Source: Bacillota bacterium
Lineage (GTDB): Bacteria; Bacillota; Bacilli; Bacillales; Cytobacillaceae
Reading direction: 5' to 3'
Length of the DNA stretch: 48,775 nucleotides
NCBI GenBank assembly: GCA_030705955.1
Contig: JAUZPL010000028.1
Location: 1-48,775 of the forward strand
In this document: positions 8,306 through 19,923 of the stretch, piece by piece
How the letters are laid out: each line of letters starts with the position of its first letter
Numbering within the stretch: position 1 is the stretch's first letter
The notes under the pieces: generated by a model
The model's input: only the letters and a program-made list of their open reading frames with translations
The model's database searches: none
What the model was told of the DNA's origin: nothing
Position numbers and translations under genes: made by a program

Positions 8306-9238
8306 ATGAATGCAGGAATTGTAGGAATAGGAAGATATTTGCCAGAGAAAATCGTCACCAATTTTGATTTAGAAAAAATGATGGATACTTCCGATGAATG
8401 GATTCGTACAAGAACAGGGATTGAAGAGCGCCATATTGCTGGAGATGAAGTTAATACATCTGATATGGCATTAGGAGCAGCTAAAAAAGCAATTGAAGAT
8501 GCGGGGATAGACGCAGAGGAAATTGATTTAATTTTAGTTGCAACAGTAACACCTGACCGTCCATTTCCATCCGTTTCAACTATGCTTCAAGAGAAACTTG
8601 GCGCTAAAAAAGCAGCAGCAATGGATATAAGTGCGGCATGTGCAGGTTTTATGTATGGTATTGTAACAGCAAAACAGTTTATTGAAACAAATGTCTATAA
8701 ATATGTTCTAGTAATTGGAGTAGAGAAGTTATCAAAAGTAACTAATTGGAATGACCGAAATACTGCTGTGTTATTTGGTGATGGTGCTGGGGCAGCCATT
8801 ATCGGACCGGTCTCCGGTAATAGAGGAATTTTATCCTTTGAACTTGGTGCAGATGGGACTGGTGGAAAACATCTATACCAGGATGAATATATCATCATGA
8901 ATGGCCGTGAAGTCTTTAAATTTGCGGTTCGCCAAATGGGAGAAAGCTGTATTCATGTACTTGAAAAAGCAGGGCTAAAGAAGGAGGAAGTAGATTTCTT
9001 TATTCCACACCAGGCTAATATCCGAATCATGGAAGCCTCAAGACAAAGATTGGAAGTTCCTGAAGAGAAAATGTCTAAAACAGTTAACAAGTATGGTAAT
9101 ACTTCTTCCGCGTCTATTCCTATTTCACTAGTTGAGGAACTAGAGGCTGGAAAAATTAAAGATGACGATGTGATCGTTATGGTTGGCTTTGGCGGCGGCC
9201 TTACATGGGGCGCTATTGCTATTAGATGGGGAAAATAA
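8306..9238 (+). CDS. fabHA: beta-ketoacyl-ACP synthase III (FabH)
   Basis: This 310-residue enzyme condenses acetyl-CoA or branched acyl-CoA with malonyl-ACP to start fatty-acid synthesis. The triad is visible as C112 ([11 protein letters not shown]), H235 ([11 protein letters not shown]) and N265 ([10 protein letters not shown]). The length is typical. The ATG follows AAAGGAGATGG. It heads a unit with fabF 45 bp downstream. Gene order and the FapR site fit fabHA of B. subtilis rather than the second copy fabHB. Confidence 0.95.
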   Translation: MNAGIVGIGRYLPEKIVTNFDLEKMMDTSDEWIRTRTGIEERHIAGDEVNTSDMALGAAKKAIEDAGIDAEEIDLILVATVTPDRPFPSVSTMLQEKLGAKKAAAMDISAACAGFMYGIVTAKQFIETNVYKYVLVIGVEKLSKVTNWNDRNTAVLFGDGAGAAIIGPVSGNRGILSFELGADGTGGKHLYQDEYIIMNGREVFKFAVRQMGESCIHVLEKAGLKKEEVDFFIPHQANIRIMEASRQRLEVPEEKMSKTVNKYGNTSSASIPISLVEELEAGKIKDDDVIVMVGFGGGLTWGAIAIRWGK

Positions 9239-9283
9239 CTACTTAAAATCCTCAACCTATATATAGAAATGGAGATGCATTAA

Positions 9284-10522
9284 ATGGAAAAGCGTCGAGT
9301 TGTGGTTACAGGCATTGGTGCAGTAACTCCACTTGGGAACGATGTCGATACTACCTGGAAAAATATTGTGGAAGGGAAATCAGGTATTGGACCGTTGACA
9401 AGGGTAAATGCTGATGAATATCCTGCAAAAGTGGCGGGACAACTTAATGATTTTGATCCAACCCTTTTTATGGATAAAAAGGATGCAAGAAAAATGGACC
9501 GTTTTACACAATATGCTGTTGCCGCTTCGCTAATGGCAGTGAAGGATGCAAACCTAACCATTACTGATGAAAATGCTCCCCGAGTTGGAGTATGGATCGG
9601 TTCAGGTATTGGCGGTATGGAAACATTTGAACAGCAATATGAAATTTTTCTACAAAGAGGCTATAAACGGGTAAGTCCCTTCTTTGTGCCAATGTTAATT
9701 CCAGACATGGCAACTGGACAAGTGTCAATTACACTTGGAGCAAAAGGGTTTAACTCTTGTACAGTTACAGCCTGTGCAACGGGTACAAACTCAATTGGAG
9801 ATGCATTTAGGGTAATTGAACGCGGTGATGCGGATGTCATGGTAACAGGTGGAGCAGAAGCACCGATTACGAAGATGTCGGTTGCAGGATTTTGTGCAAA
9901 TACGGCGCTCTCAACGAATCCGGATCCAAATACAGCAAGCAGACCATTTGATAAAAATCGGGATGGTTTTGTTATTGGTGAAGGTGCAGGGATTGTGGTC
10001 CTTGAAGAATTAGAACATGCTTTGGCTCGTGGAGCTAACATATATGCTGAAATTGTTGGCTATGGTGCAACAGGGGATGCATATCATATCACAGCACCTG
10101 CTCCTGGCGGTGAAGGTGGAGTAAGGGCAATGAGAATGGCATTAAAAGGAAGCGGCTTAAATCCTGAGGATATTGATTATATCAATGCCCATGGAACAAG
10201 CACTGCTTATAATGACAAATTCGAAACCATTGCGGTAAAAGAGGTTTTTGGAGAACATGCATATAAGCTTGCTATGAGTTCAACGAAATCAATGACAGGC
10301 CACCTTCTTGGAGCAGCAGGCGGTGTGGAAGCTATTTTTTCAGTGTTAGCAATTCGCGATAGTATTTTACCACCAACCATTAATTTAGAGACCCCAGATC
10401 CAGAATGTGACCTGGATTATGTGCCAAATAAAGCTAGGAAAAAGGAACTAAAGACCGTAATGAGTAATTCTCTCGGCTTCGGCGGTCATAACGCGACAAT
10501 CATTTTAAAAAAATATGAGTAA
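9284..10522 (+). CDS. fabF: beta-ketoacyl-ACP synthase II (FabF)
   Basis: This 412-residue elongating condensing enzyme joins acyl-ACP to malonyl-ACP in the cytosol. The triad C164 ([10 protein letters not shown]), H303 (NAHGTST) and H340 ([12 protein letters not shown]) is intact. It is 45 bp behind fabHA with GGAGATGC before its ATG and shares the FapR-controlled promoter. A strong terminator follows, so the two form a bicistronic unit. Confidence 0.96.
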   Translation: MEKRRVVVTGIGAVTPLGNDVDTTWKNIVEGKSGIGPLTRVNADEYPAKVAGQLNDFDPTLFMDKKDARKMDRFTQYAVAASLMAVKDANLTITDENAPRVGVWIGSGIGGMETFEQQYEIFLQRGYKRVSPFFVPMLIPDMATGQVSITLGAKGFNSCTVTACATGTNSIGDAFRVIERGDADVMVTGGAEAPITKMSVAGFCANTALSTNPDPNTASRPFDKNRDGFVIGEGAGIVVLEELEHALARGANIYAEIVGYGATGDAYHITAPAPGGEGGVRAMRMALKGSGLNPEDIDYINAHGTSTAYNDKFETIAVKEVFGEHAYKLAMSSTKSMTGHLLGAAGGVEAIFSVLAIRDSILPPTINLETPDPECDLDYVPNKARKKELKTVMSNSLGFGGHNATIILKKYE

Positions 10523-10556
10523 GAAAAAAAGCTGACCTCACGAGGTCAGCTTTTTT
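10523..10556 (+). terminator. terminator after fabF
   Basis: GCTGACCT and AGGTCAGC form a perfect 8-bp stem with loop CACG, flanked by A7 and T6. It starts one base after the fabF stop. Confidence 0.9.
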
Positions 10557-10617
10557 CTGTAAATAGAACCAATTATTGTTACAAACATATATTGGATAAA
10601 TAGAAGGTGGTGGGAAG

Positions 10618-11409
10618 ATGGGGGTTGTTCAAACTGACAAATGGATAGAAAAGGATTTTCAAAACCCTCTTAAAATGTGTGAGAGGCTTATCCCTTATTT
10701 TGAAAAGCAAAGTATAAATGAGATATATAAACAGCTACTATTCCATGGAATGTACCGGCCTTCAGCTCCAACCAGGAATGCTTTTGAATGGATGGTGAAG
10801 GAAAAAACTTGGAAACAAATAACGAAGGTTTTTGAGTATTACCAGAAAAAATGGCAAGGTCCCGAAATTCCAATCTTTCTTTTTCCATTTAATCAAACAA
10901 GGGGAATTTTTAGTAGAAACCAAGATCAGGTTAAATCAGGTCTCTCTTTTCCAGATAAAATGTTTTTATTTTTAACCGAAATCAATGATCCAAAGGAGAT
11001 AGAAGCACTTTTTGTTCATGAATATCACCATGTTTGCAGATTAAATATCCTTAATAAAAAAATGGAAGAATACACACTAAGGGATTCAATTATTATTGAG
11101 GGACTTGCAGAATATGCGGTATTAGAAAATTGCGGGGAACAATATACAGCAGATTGGTGCCATATGTATTCGAAAAAAGAACTGTCACATATGTGGAAAA
11201 TGCTAGAAAATCAACTAGATAAAAGAAAAAGTGATAGAACTCATGACCAACTTTTGTACGGTGGGGGCAGAGTTCCTAAATTATTAGGTTATGCTTTAGG
11301 ATTTTATTTAGTAGATAATTACTTTAAAACACATTCATTTTCTCCGAAATTATCATTTTCAATTCAGGCAGAAAAAATAATTAAAAATATACCTAAAGAA
11401 AGCCGTTAA
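10618..11409 (+). CDS. yjaZ: YjaZ-like zinc metalloprotease (DUF2268)
   Basis: This 263-residue protein has HEYHH at 134-138, an HExxH zinc-protease motif. A second acidic site EGLAE at 161-165 could supply the third zinc ligand, as in gluzincins. There is no signal peptide. It matches YjaZ by place (after fabF, before the app genes) and by motif. The substrate is unknown. The ATG follows AAGGTGGTGGGAAG. It is probably its own transcript, since terminators stand on both sides. Confidence 0.85.
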   Translation: MGVVQTDKWIEKDFQNPLKMCERLIPYFEKQSINEIYKQLLFHGMYRPSAPTRNAFEWMVKEKTWKQITKVFEYYQKKWQGPEIPIFLFPFNQTRGIFSRNQDQVKSGLSFPDKMFLFLTEINDPKEIEALFVHEYHHVCRLNILNKKMEEYTLRDSIIIEGLAEYAVLENCGEQYTADWCHMYSKKELSHMWKMLENQLDKRKSDRTHDQLLYGGGRVPKLLGYALGFYLVDNYFKTHSFSPKLSFSIQAEKIIKNIPKESR

Positions 11410-11431
11410 TAACGGTCCTTTTTTTTAATTG
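11404..11431 (+). terminator. short terminator after yjaZ
   Basis: CCGTT and AACGG flank the stop codon, and CCTTTTTTTT follows. The stem is short, but the T run is strong. Confidence 0.6.
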
Positions 11432-11673
11432 AGTCAATTTTTAAAATTTTGCAAAAAAAATCTTGCGATTGTAAAACAATTGTAATAAAATTTTATTTGG
11501 GAATACTAAATATATTAAATAATCCAAAAATTATTAAATTCCTTATCGAAAAATTTAAAGGCTCTATTACTATTAAAGAAGAATCAAAAAGCTAGAAATT
11601 ATTTTAATATTTTATACTAAAAAAATTAATAGAATGATATTTTCTTGCATAAACTTGTTAGGGGGATTATATA

Positions 11674-12669
11674 TTGGGGAATCAACCACTATTACAATTA
11701 AAAAATCTACGTACATCCTTTCGCATACAGGATGACTATTTTGCCGCGGTTGATGATGTTTCATTAACAGTGAATGAAAATGAAGTGGTTGCAATTGTTG
11801 GTGAATCTGGTTGCGGCAAAAGTGCATTAGCATTATCCATTATGGGATTGCACCAGGAAGGGAGAACGAAGTTAGAGGGTAACGTTAATTTCAACGGACG
11901 AAACCTTTTATCCCTTTCAACCGGCGAAATGAATAAGGTCCGTGGAAAAGACATCGGGATGATCTTTCAGGATCCTCTTACAGCATTAAATCCATTAATG
12001 ACCTGTGGAAAACAAATTGAGGAAAGCATGACCTATCATACCTCTTTTACTGGTGGAGAAAAGAAAGAAAGAGCACTAGAGCTACTAAAAAGTGTTGGAA
12101 TTCCTAATCCTGGGCGTACATATAAACAATATCCTCATGAATTATCTGGTGGAATGAGGCAGCGTGTTGTTATCGCAGTTGCAATTGCCTGTAATCCATC
12201 GATCGTGATTGCTGATGAACCTACAACGGCTCTAGATGTGACGATTCAGGCCCAAATAATGGACTTATTAAAGGAACTACAAAAGAAAAATGAAACGGGG
12301 ATTATCCTAATTACGCATGATTTGGGTGTGGTTGCGGAAATGGCTGATCGTGTAGCGGTTATGTATGCTGGAGAAATAGTTGAATTAGCAGATGTTCATA
12401 CCTTATTTGAAAATCCATTACATCCATATACTCGCTCGCTTTTAAATTCAATACCATCAACAACAGATGAAAAGGAAAGACTTCATGTTATACAAGGTGT
12501 TGTTCCATCTTTGAAAAACCTCCCAAGAAAAGGGTGCCGATTTAAAAATCGGATTGAATGGATGGATGATCATGAACATGAAGAAAATCCAGTATTAAGA
12601 GAGGTTGAGCCAGACCACTTTGTACGCTGTACATGCTATAAAAACTTTCATTTTCCAGAAGAAAAATAG
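11674..12669 (+). CDS. appD: oligopeptide ABC transporter ATPase (OppD/AppD type)
   Basis: This 331-residue ATPase energises peptide uptake with its partner AppF. It has Walker A GESGCGKSA, a Q-loop MIFQDP, signature LSGGMRQRV, Walker B VIADEPTTALD and the switch histidine ITHDLG. The C-terminal extension (HPYTRSLLNSIP to CTCYKN) is the OppD/DppD-type region with cysteines that can bind an Fe-S cluster. The start is TTG, supported by TTAGGGGGAT 8 nt upstream. It is the first gene of a D-F-B-C-A operon. The site equals app in B. subtilis. Confidence 0.9.
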   Translation: MGNQPLLQLKNLRTSFRIQDDYFAAVDDVSLTVNENEVVAIVGESGCGKSALALSIMGLHQEGRTKLEGNVNFNGRNLLSLSTGEMNKVRGKDIGMIFQDPLTALNPLMTCGKQIEESMTYHTSFTGGEKKERALELLKSVGIPNPGRTYKQYPHELSGGMRQRVVIAVAIACNPSIVIADEPTTALDVTIQAQIMDLLKELQKKNETGIILITHDLGVVAEMADRVAVMYAGEIVELADVHTLFENPLHPYTRSLLNSIPSTTDEKERLHVIQGVVPSLKNLPRKGCRFKNRIEWMDDHEHEENPVLREVEPDHFVRCTCYKNFHFPEEK

Positions 12670-12680
12670 GAGACATGACT

Positions 12681-13607
12681 ATGGTATTTCTTAAAATTAA
12701 TAATCTCAAAGTTTACTATCCTATACGTGGTGGTTTTTTTAGGAGAGTAGTTGATCATGTGAAGGCCGTGGATGATATTAGCTTTGAATTAAAACAAGGG
12801 GAAACATATGGGCTTGTTGGAGAATCTGGATGTGGAAAAACTACCACAGGAAGATCCATAATAGGTCTAACAAAGTCTACAGCAGGCGAGATCATATTTG
12901 AAGATAAGGACTTAACAAAATTAAGCCGAAAAGATTACCACAATTACCGCCGTGATATACAAATGATTTTTCAGGATCCCTATTCTTCATTGAATCCTAG
13001 AAAACGAGTATTAGATATTGTTGCTGAACCATTACGCAATTTTGAAAAACTAACCATTGCTGAAGAAAGACAAAAGGTTCAGTTTTATATTGAAAAAGTC
13101 GGTTTAAGCCCAGAAGATGTTTACAAATATCCTCATGAATTTTCTGGGGGGCAACGTCAGAGGATTGGAATAGCCAGGGCACTTACGCTAAATCCGAAGC
13201 TTATTATTGCAGACGAGCCGGTTTCTGCACTTGATGTTTCAGTTCAAGCACAAGTACTGAATTTTATGCAGGATATACAAAAAGAATTTAATTTAACTTA
13301 CTTGTTTATAAGTCATGATTTGGGGATTATTCAGCACATGTGTGACCGGATTGGAATCATGTACCGTGGACAATTTGTAGAAGAAGGGGCAGCTGAAGAT
13401 ATTTACACTAATCCGCAACATATTTATACGAAAAGATTAATATCTGCAATCCCGGATATAAATCCAAAAAATAGAGATAAACAAGTAGAGTTTAGGAAAA
13501 AAGTAAACGAGGAATATAAAAATTCGTATGATAAATATTTTAATGCTGAGGGTAAAGTTTATAAACTTAAACAAATTTCTAATACCCACTCAGTTGCACT
13601 ACCATAG
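12681..13607 (+). CDS. appF: oligopeptide ABC transporter ATPase (OppF/AppF type)
   Basis: This is the second ATPase, of about 308 residues, with Walker A GESGCGKTT, MIFQDPYSSLNPR, signature FSGGQRQRIGIARAL and Walker B IIADEPVSALDVS. It pairs with AppD. The ATG at 12681 is preferred because AGGAG, which overlaps the appD stop, lies 8 nt before it. An ATG at 12675 would be only 2 nt from that site. The C-terminal tail (VNEEYKNSYDKYFNAEGKVY) is longer than in many OppF proteins. Confidence 0.9.
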   Translation: MVFLKINNLKVYYPIRGGFFRRVVDHVKAVDDISFELKQGETYGLVGESGCGKTTTGRSIIGLTKSTAGEIIFEDKDLTKLSRKDYHNYRRDIQMIFQDPYSSLNPRKRVLDIVAEPLRNFEKLTIAEERQKVQFYIEKVGLSPEDVYKYPHEFSGGQRQRIGIARALTLNPKLIIADEPVSALDVSVQAQVLNFMQDIQKEFNLTYLFISHDLGIIQHMCDRIGIMYRGQFVEEGAAEDIYTNPQHIYTKRLISAIPDINPKNRDKQVEFRKKVNEEYKNSYDKYFNAEGKVYKLKQISNTHSVALP

Positions 13608-13624
13608 GGAGGGGATTTTAGAAT

Positions 13625-14593
13625 ATGTTGAAATTTATATTACGTCGAATTCTCATTATGATCCCTCAGCTAATAATATTAAGCGTTTTGATATTTGCTT
13701 TAGCTAAAGCAATGCCAGGTGACGCCTTAACTGGGCAATTGGCTAGCAGCCCGAAAATGGATGCTCAAACCTTGCATGAACTTAAACAAAAGCTGGGAAT
13801 GCTTGACCCACCATATGTACAATATTTTAGATGGTTAAAGGGACTCCTTCACGGGGATATGGGAATGTCGATTATTCATCAGACACCTGTGACACAGCTA
13901 CTAGCTGGTAGAATGGAAAACACGATTCTTTTATCAGCTGCAGTACTTATTCTTAGTTATCTAATTGCAATTCCGCTTGGTATTGTAAGTGGCAGATGGA
14001 CAGATAGTTGGGCAGACAAAATGGTTGTTGGGTATAACTACATTACTTTTGCTACTCCATTGTTTATTTTTGCCCTACTTATGTTGTTTATTTTCGGATT
14101 TGTTCTAGGATGGTTTCCTACAAGTGGGAGTGTAGATATACGGGTAGAAAATGGCACATTCTCTTACTTTATGAGCAAGGTGAATCACCTAATTTTACCG
14201 GCATTTTCAGGGGCCATTATTAGTACGACAGTAACCATACAATACTTACGAACAGAAATTATAGATACCAAAATTAAAGACTTTGTTAAAACAGCTAGAG
14301 CAAAAGGTGTTTCAGAATCCAATGTTTACACACGTCACATTCTTCGAAACTCTTTTTTACCAATTGCTGCATTTCTCGGCTATGACATAGTGTCATTGAT
14401 AGGCGGATCCGTCTTTTTGGAATCAATATATGGGTATCCAGGTATTGGACAGTTGTTTATTACCTCCATAGCTCAGCGGGATTTCAGTGTTGTGACTGCA
14501 CTTGTAATGATTTCAGGCTTGGCCACTCTTGTAGGAACGCTTTTATCTGATATCATCCTTAGTGCTGTCGATCCAAGAATTAGAATAGAATAA
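13625..14593 (+). CDS. appB: oligopeptide ABC transporter permease (OppB/AppB type)
   Basis: This 322-residue inner permease has about six membrane helices. The first is LRRILIMIPQLIILSVLIFALAK, typical of OppB. The cytoplasmic coupling loop with the EAA-type motif is near RAKGVSESNVYTRHILRNSFLPI. The ATG follows GGGAGGGG. It lies 17 bp behind appF and ahead of appC. Confidence 0.92.
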   Translation: MLKFILRRILIMIPQLIILSVLIFALAKAMPGDALTGQLASSPKMDAQTLHELKQKLGMLDPPYVQYFRWLKGLLHGDMGMSIIHQTPVTQLLAGRMENTILLSAAVLILSYLIAIPLGIVSGRWTDSWADKMVVGYNYITFATPLFIFALLMLFIFGFVLGWFPTSGSVDIRVENGTFSYFMSKVNHLILPAFSGAIISTTVTIQYLRTEIIDTKIKDFVKTARAKGVSESNVYTRHILRNSFLPIAAFLGYDIVSLIGGSVFLESIYGYPGIGQLFITSIAQRDFSVVTALVMISGLATLVGTLLSDIILSAVDPRIRIE

Positions 14594-14615
14594 CACTGAG
14601 ATAGGAGGTGACGTT

Positions 14616-15527
14616 ATGAAAGCAGAAATTGTACAAACAAATAATAATTTTAATATAAAAAAATCAAAGAGTTCAGGTGCCTTTTCAGTAATGTGGAGGG
14701 AAATTCTGAAGGACAAATTAGCTTTAGCTTCGTTATTTATTCTTGGCCTTCTCCTTATCACTGTTTATGGTGCTACCCTTTTCATAAACCAAGATAAATT
14801 AGTAACTGTTGATTTATTATCTATATACTCTCCTCCTTCTGCTGATCATCTTCTAGGAACAGATTATGGTGGTAGAGATATTCTGGGACAACTCCTTATA
14901 GGGGCTAAGAACTCCTTTACAATTGGATTCTTTATAACATTAATAGCAGGAATTATTGGCTTAACTGTAGGAATAACTGCAGGATATTTTGGGGGCAAGG
15001 TTGATAATTTTATGATGCGTATTGTTGACTTTGTAATGATCCTGCCTTCGCTAATGTTAATTATTGTATTCGTAACAATAGCACCAAAATACAATGTTTA
15101 CACTTTTATCTTTATCATGAGTATTTTCTTGTGGACAGGTAAAGCGAGGTTAATAAGATCAAAAACACTTGCAGAAAGAGAACTTGATTATGTAAATGCT
15201 TCAAAAACGTTAGGTACACCAGATTGGAAAATCATCATTAGAGAAGTCTTACCAAATTTGAGTTCTATTATTATTGTTAACTTAACGTTAAACCTTGCTG
15301 GAAATATTGGAATTGAATCAGGTTTAACATATTTAGGGTTTGGTTTACCGGAAACTACTCCAAGCTTAGGAACACTTGTAAGCTATGCAACCAACCCGGA
15401 TATACTCCAAAATAAATGGTGGATTTGGTTACCCGCATCATTCCTTATTTTGGTTATGATGCTGTGTATAAATTTTATCGGGCAAGCGTTACGGCGTGCG
15501 GCCGATGCAAGACAAAGACTAGGATAA
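14616..15527 (+). CDS. appC: oligopeptide ABC transporter permease (OppC/AppC type)
   Basis: This 303-residue permease has the OppC N-terminal cytoplasmic stretch and first helix, then LLGTDYGGRDILGQLLIGA, a motif typical of OppC and DppC. The EAA-type loop is at ASKTLGTPDWKIIIREVLPN. It forms the membrane channel with AppB. The ATG follows AGGAGGTGACGTT. It lies 22 bp after appB. Confidence 0.92.
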   Translation: MKAEIVQTNNNFNIKKSKSSGAFSVMWREILKDKLALASLFILGLLLITVYGATLFINQDKLVTVDLLSIYSPPSADHLLGTDYGGRDILGQLLIGAKNSFTIGFFITLIAGIIGLTVGITAGYFGGKVDNFMMRIVDFVMILPSLMLIIVFVTIAPKYNVYTFIFIMSIFLWTGKARLIRSKTLAERELDYVNASKTLGTPDWKIIIREVLPNLSSIIIVNLTLNLAGNIGIESGLTYLGFGLPETTPSLGTLVSYATNPDILQNKWWIWLPASFLILVMMLCINFIGQALRRAADARQRLG

Positions 15528-15546
15528 AAAAAGGGGGAATCATTTA

Positions 15547-17325
15547 ATGAAGAAGAAAAGGCATGTATTCAAGTTTTTAAGTCTCTTTCTTGCCTTAGGA
15601 TTAGTTTTATCAGCATGTAGCAGCACAACGGGAGGCAGCAAAAATAATGCTTCCAAACCAAAAGAAAACATCGGGAATTTCCCATTGGCAGTAAAGAATA
15701 CAAAAAAACCGGTCAAAGATGGCAGCCTAACATATGGAGAGGTTTCAGATACTCCATTTGAGGGAACCTTAGACTATGCTTTCTATACTGGCCAACCAGA
15801 TTTTGATGTTATGCAATTCTTCCAAGAGCCATTATTTGCAACAAATGGTGACTATCAATTTACACAAGATGGTGCAGCAACCTATAAAATGTCAAATAAT
15901 AATAAAACGATTACTGTTAAAATTAAGAAGAATGTAAATTGGTCTGACGGACAGCCAGTTACTGCTCAAGACTATGAATATTCCTTCTTAGTTATTGGTA
16001 ACAAAGATTACACAGGTGTACGTTACGGTGATGCAATTATTCAAAGCATCGTAGGTATGAAAGATTATCATGAAGGAAAAGCACAAAATATCTCTGGTAT
16101 TAAAATTATTGATGACAAAACACTTTCTATTACTTTTACAGATGCTAACCCATCACTTTTAACAGGTCTATGGGCATATGCTATGCCTAAACATTATTTA
16201 AGTGATGTTCCAATTAAAGATTTAGGTAAATCTGATAAGATTCACAAAAATGCTATCGGTTTTGGACCATATACAATTACAAAAATGGTTCCAGGTGAGT
16301 CTGTAGAATTTACAAGAAATGATAATTATTGGCATGGAAAACCACAATTAAAAACTATTATCTTTAAAGTCGTGAACCCTAAAGTTATTTTACAGTCACT
16401 TAAAAAAGGTGAAGTTGATATCGCAAACTACCCAACTGATCAATATGAAGCAGCAAAAGGCTCTAAGAACTTCCAATTCGTTGGTAAAGTTGATTTAGCT
16501 TACAGCTATATTGGTTTCAAATTAGGACATTGGGATGCTAAGAATAGTGTGAACGTAATGGATAACCCAAAATTCGCTGATAAGCGTTTACGCCAAGCTA
16601 TGGCATATGCTTTAGATGAAAAATCTGTTGGAGACAGACTTTATAATGGTTTACGTTTCCCTGCAACAGGTTTAATTCCTCCTTCATTTGCTAGCTGGTA
16701 TAGCAAAGATACTGATCCAGTTGGCTATGATCCTAAAAAGGCAAAAGCACTATTGGATAAAGCAGGCTACAAAGATGTTGATGGCGATGGATTTAGAGAA
16801 GATCCAAACGGTAAAAAGTTTGTTATCAATTATTTGGCTATGAGTGGCGGAGATATTGCTGAACCACTTGCAAAATTCTATATGCAATGCTGGAAAAATG
16901 TTGGGTTAAATGTACAGCTTGTTGATGGACGTCTTGCAGAATTCAACTCCTTCTATAAGATGGTTGAAAATGATGATCCAAAAGTTGACATCTATGGCGG
17001 TGCATGGGGAACTGGAACTGACGTAGATCCATATGGATTATACGGAAGAGATGTACCATTTAACTATTCCCACTTTGTAAGTGATAAAAATGATCAATTA
17101 TTAAAACAAGGTCATTCTGTTAAAGCATTTGACCATGCATATCGCCAAAAAACTTACGTTGAATGGCAAAAATACATGAACGATGAAATGCCAATAATTC
17201 CTACACTATTCCGTTCTGTTGTTACTGCAGTTAATAACCGTGTAACTAACTTTACAGTGGATCCTGCAGATGTATTCGTTTGGTCAGAGGTTGGTGTCTC
17301 AAGCGATACTCCAGCTGCTGAATAA
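15547..17325 (+). CDS. appA: oligopeptide-binding lipoprotein, last gene of the D-F-B-C-A operon
   Basis: This is a 592-residue solute-binding lipoprotein (cluster C, SBP_bac_5). The signal peptide ends in LVLSAC with C24 as lipid anchor. The motif VNWSDGQPVTAQDYEYSF is typical of peptide-binding proteins. At 592 residues it is nearer to the roughly 600-residue lactococcal OppA than to the 540-residue group. In B. subtilis the app order is D-F-A-B-C; here the receptor gene is last, as in Lactococcus opp. GGGGGAATC precedes the ATG, and a terminator follows. The peptide preference is unknown. Confidence 0.9.
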   Translation: MKKKRHVFKFLSLFLALGLVLSACSSTTGGSKNNASKPKENIGNFPLAVKNTKKPVKDGSLTYGEVSDTPFEGTLDYAFYTGQPDFDVMQFFQEPLFATNGDYQFTQDGAATYKMSNNNKTITVKIKKNVNWSDGQPVTAQDYEYSFLVIGNKDYTGVRYGDAIIQSIVGMKDYHEGKAQNISGIKIIDDKTLSITFTDANPSLLTGLWAYAMPKHYLSDVPIKDLGKSDKIHKNAIGFGPYTITKMVPGESVEFTRNDNYWHGKPQLKTIIFKVVNPKVILQSLKKGEVDIANYPTDQYEAAKGSKNFQFVGKVDLAYSYIGFKLGHWDAKNSVNVMDNPKFADKRLRQAMAYALDEKSVGDRLYNGLRFPATGLIPPSFASWYSKDTDPVGYDPKKAKALLDKAGYKDVDGDGFREDPNGKKFVINYLAMSGGDIAEPLAKFYMQCWKNVGLNVQLVDGRLAEFNSFYKMVENDDPKVDIYGGAWGTGTDVDPYGLYGRDVPFNYSHFVSDKNDQLLKQGHSVKAFDHAYRQKTYVEWQKYMNDEMPIIPTLFRSVVTAVNNRVTNFTVDPADVFVWSEVGVSSDTPAAE

Positions 17326-17340
17326 AATGCAAAGTGAAGA

Positions 17341-17372
17341 AATCTACCTTCGATGAGGGTAGATTTTTTCTT
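17341..17372 (+). terminator. terminator after the first peptide-transport operon
   Basis: AATCTACC pairs with GGTAGATT, followed by T4CT7. It lies 15 bp past the stop of the binding-protein gene. Confidence 0.85.
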
Positions 17373-17466
17373 TTTTTAAATTGGACATATTTCCAACGAA
17401 CCTTCATATAAATAAGAAAAAATGGGACAAGATTTCAGGTGAATTAAATGGGCTTGGGAGTTTGTT

Positions 17467-17682
17467 ATGTGGTTTAGAATCTTTTTTTGGTTAATAGGAT
17501 TGGGATGTTCTATCGCGGGTGGTATTTGTTGTATTGCTTACATGAATTTTCTTACAACTGGGCGAAATACCCAAGATTATTTTATTTTTCTAATCAATCG
17601 TCCTGAGGTTTTTTTACTACCAATAGGATTGGTCATTATTACGTTCAGTATTTATTCACCTAATAAAAATAGAGAAAGTTAG
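17467..17682 (+). CDS. small membrane protein, unknown
   Basis: This 71-residue protein has two membrane helices, at about 3-27 (FFWLIGLGCSIAGGICCIAYM) and 46-65 (VFLLPIGLVIITFSIY), and a short polar end. GGGAG lies 8 nt before the ATG. It stands between the app terminator and yjbA. I do not recognise the family. A bicistronic unit with yjbA is possible (89 bp gap). Confidence 0.65.
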   Translation: MWFRIFFWLIGLGCSIAGGICCIAYMNFLTTGRNTQDYFIFLINRPEVFLLPIGLVIITFSIYSPNKNRES

Positions 17683-17771
17683 CTGGACTAAAGTGTATAT
17701 AAAGGAATAATTTAACTAATTACTGCCCATACTGATTGACAAACAGATTCCTTAAAGGTGAGGGTTGTACA

Positions 17772-18518
17772 ATGTTGTATCTACATGATGTTTGGGTTAA
17801 TTGGTTTGAGGGAGAAGAAAACGGCTACAATGTTTGTCACTTTCATGAATGGCGAAAAGATGATGGAGTTGAATTGTTAGATCAAGTACCACTAGTAAAG
17901 GTAGAGACCATTTTATTTAACTATATTGAAAATGATTTATCTGATTTGCCACAACAATTATTAGATGATATTTTCCAAAAAGCTTTTTTAAGAAAAAACC
18001 ATGAAAGAGTACAGCTAGAATATTGTTTTGTTGTCTCAGATGGAATCGGAATTTTAGTAGTTGATACGATTGGATACAATATTCCAATTAGAAAAAGTCG
18101 TCTTATTCCACGACAAGAACAGCTAGTTTATGAAATGCTTGAAAATCAGGATACTCATGAGTACCATTTTGGCAGCCGAAATAAAAATAAGGAATACCAC
18201 ATATTATCACCAGAGCCCGATTTAATGAGGGGACTAACACGCAAGGAAAGGCAGTTAAAACAATTGCTTTTTATGGCCTTTGATCAATTACATACATCAA
18301 TGAATGAGGCAGAAATCCGGTATTGGTATACGGAATGGTGTCCAGAGCTTTATTCTATAATTCAAGAAATGAATTTTGAGGATGCTTGGCAGCAATTATA
18401 TACTGAAATCAAGTTCGGTTGGTCCAAAAAACACGAAAATTTCTGTGAAAACTTAATTAAAGGGCAACCGTTTTTTGAAAAATTATGGGAACTGGAACAT
18501 GGTTCAAAAGTTAACTAA
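17772..18518 (+). CDS. yjbA: YjbA-like protein (DUF3603)
   Basis: This 248-residue soluble protein begins [27 protein letters not shown]. By length, start and place between app and trpS it matches YjbA, whose function is unknown. The ATG at 17772 is preferred, with AAAGGTGAGG upstream. The frame extends to a TTG at 17736 without a ribosome site. It is rich in acidic and aromatic residues and lacks membrane helices. It converges on trpS through a shared terminator. Confidence 0.85.
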   Translation: MLYLHDVWVNWFEGEENGYNVCHFHEWRKDDGVELLDQVPLVKVETILFNYIENDLSDLPQQLLDDIFQKAFLRKNHERVQLEYCFVVSDGIGILVVDTIGYNIPIRKSRLIPRQEQLVYEMLENQDTHEYHFGSRNKNKEYHILSPEPDLMRGLTRKERQLKQLLFMAFDQLHTSMNEAEIRYWYTEWCPELYSIIQEMNFEDAWQQLYTEIKFGWSKKHENFCENLIKGQPFFEKLWELEHGSKVN

Positions 18519-18561
18519 AAGCCTGATCCAAGAGTATTTCTCTTGGGAATCAGGCTTTTCT
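18517..18561. terminator. bidirectional terminator between yjbA and trpS
   Basis: AAAAGCCTGATCCAAGAG pairs with CTCTTGGGAATCAGGCTTTT, with one bulge. It has A and T runs on both sides and lies between the convergent stops. Confidence 0.9.
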
Positions 18562-18576
18562 AATGTATGAAAGCTT

Positions 18577-19883
<1,307 letters not shown>

Positions 19884-19889
19884 AGCTTC

Positions 19890-19918
19890 ATTATAAAATA
19901 ATCTTATCATTGAATCAA
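19890..19918 (-). promoter_or_regulatory. trpS promoter (sigma-A type)
   Basis: On the minus strand TTGATT (19918-19913), 17 nt and TATAAT (19895-19890) lie just upstream of the T-box leader. Confidence 0.8.
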
Positions 19919-19923
19919 GAAAG

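Noticed and set aside
11440-11455. CodY box before the first peptide-transport operon
   Set aside because: AATTTTTAAAATTTT differs from the consensus at four positions in a very AT-rich region.
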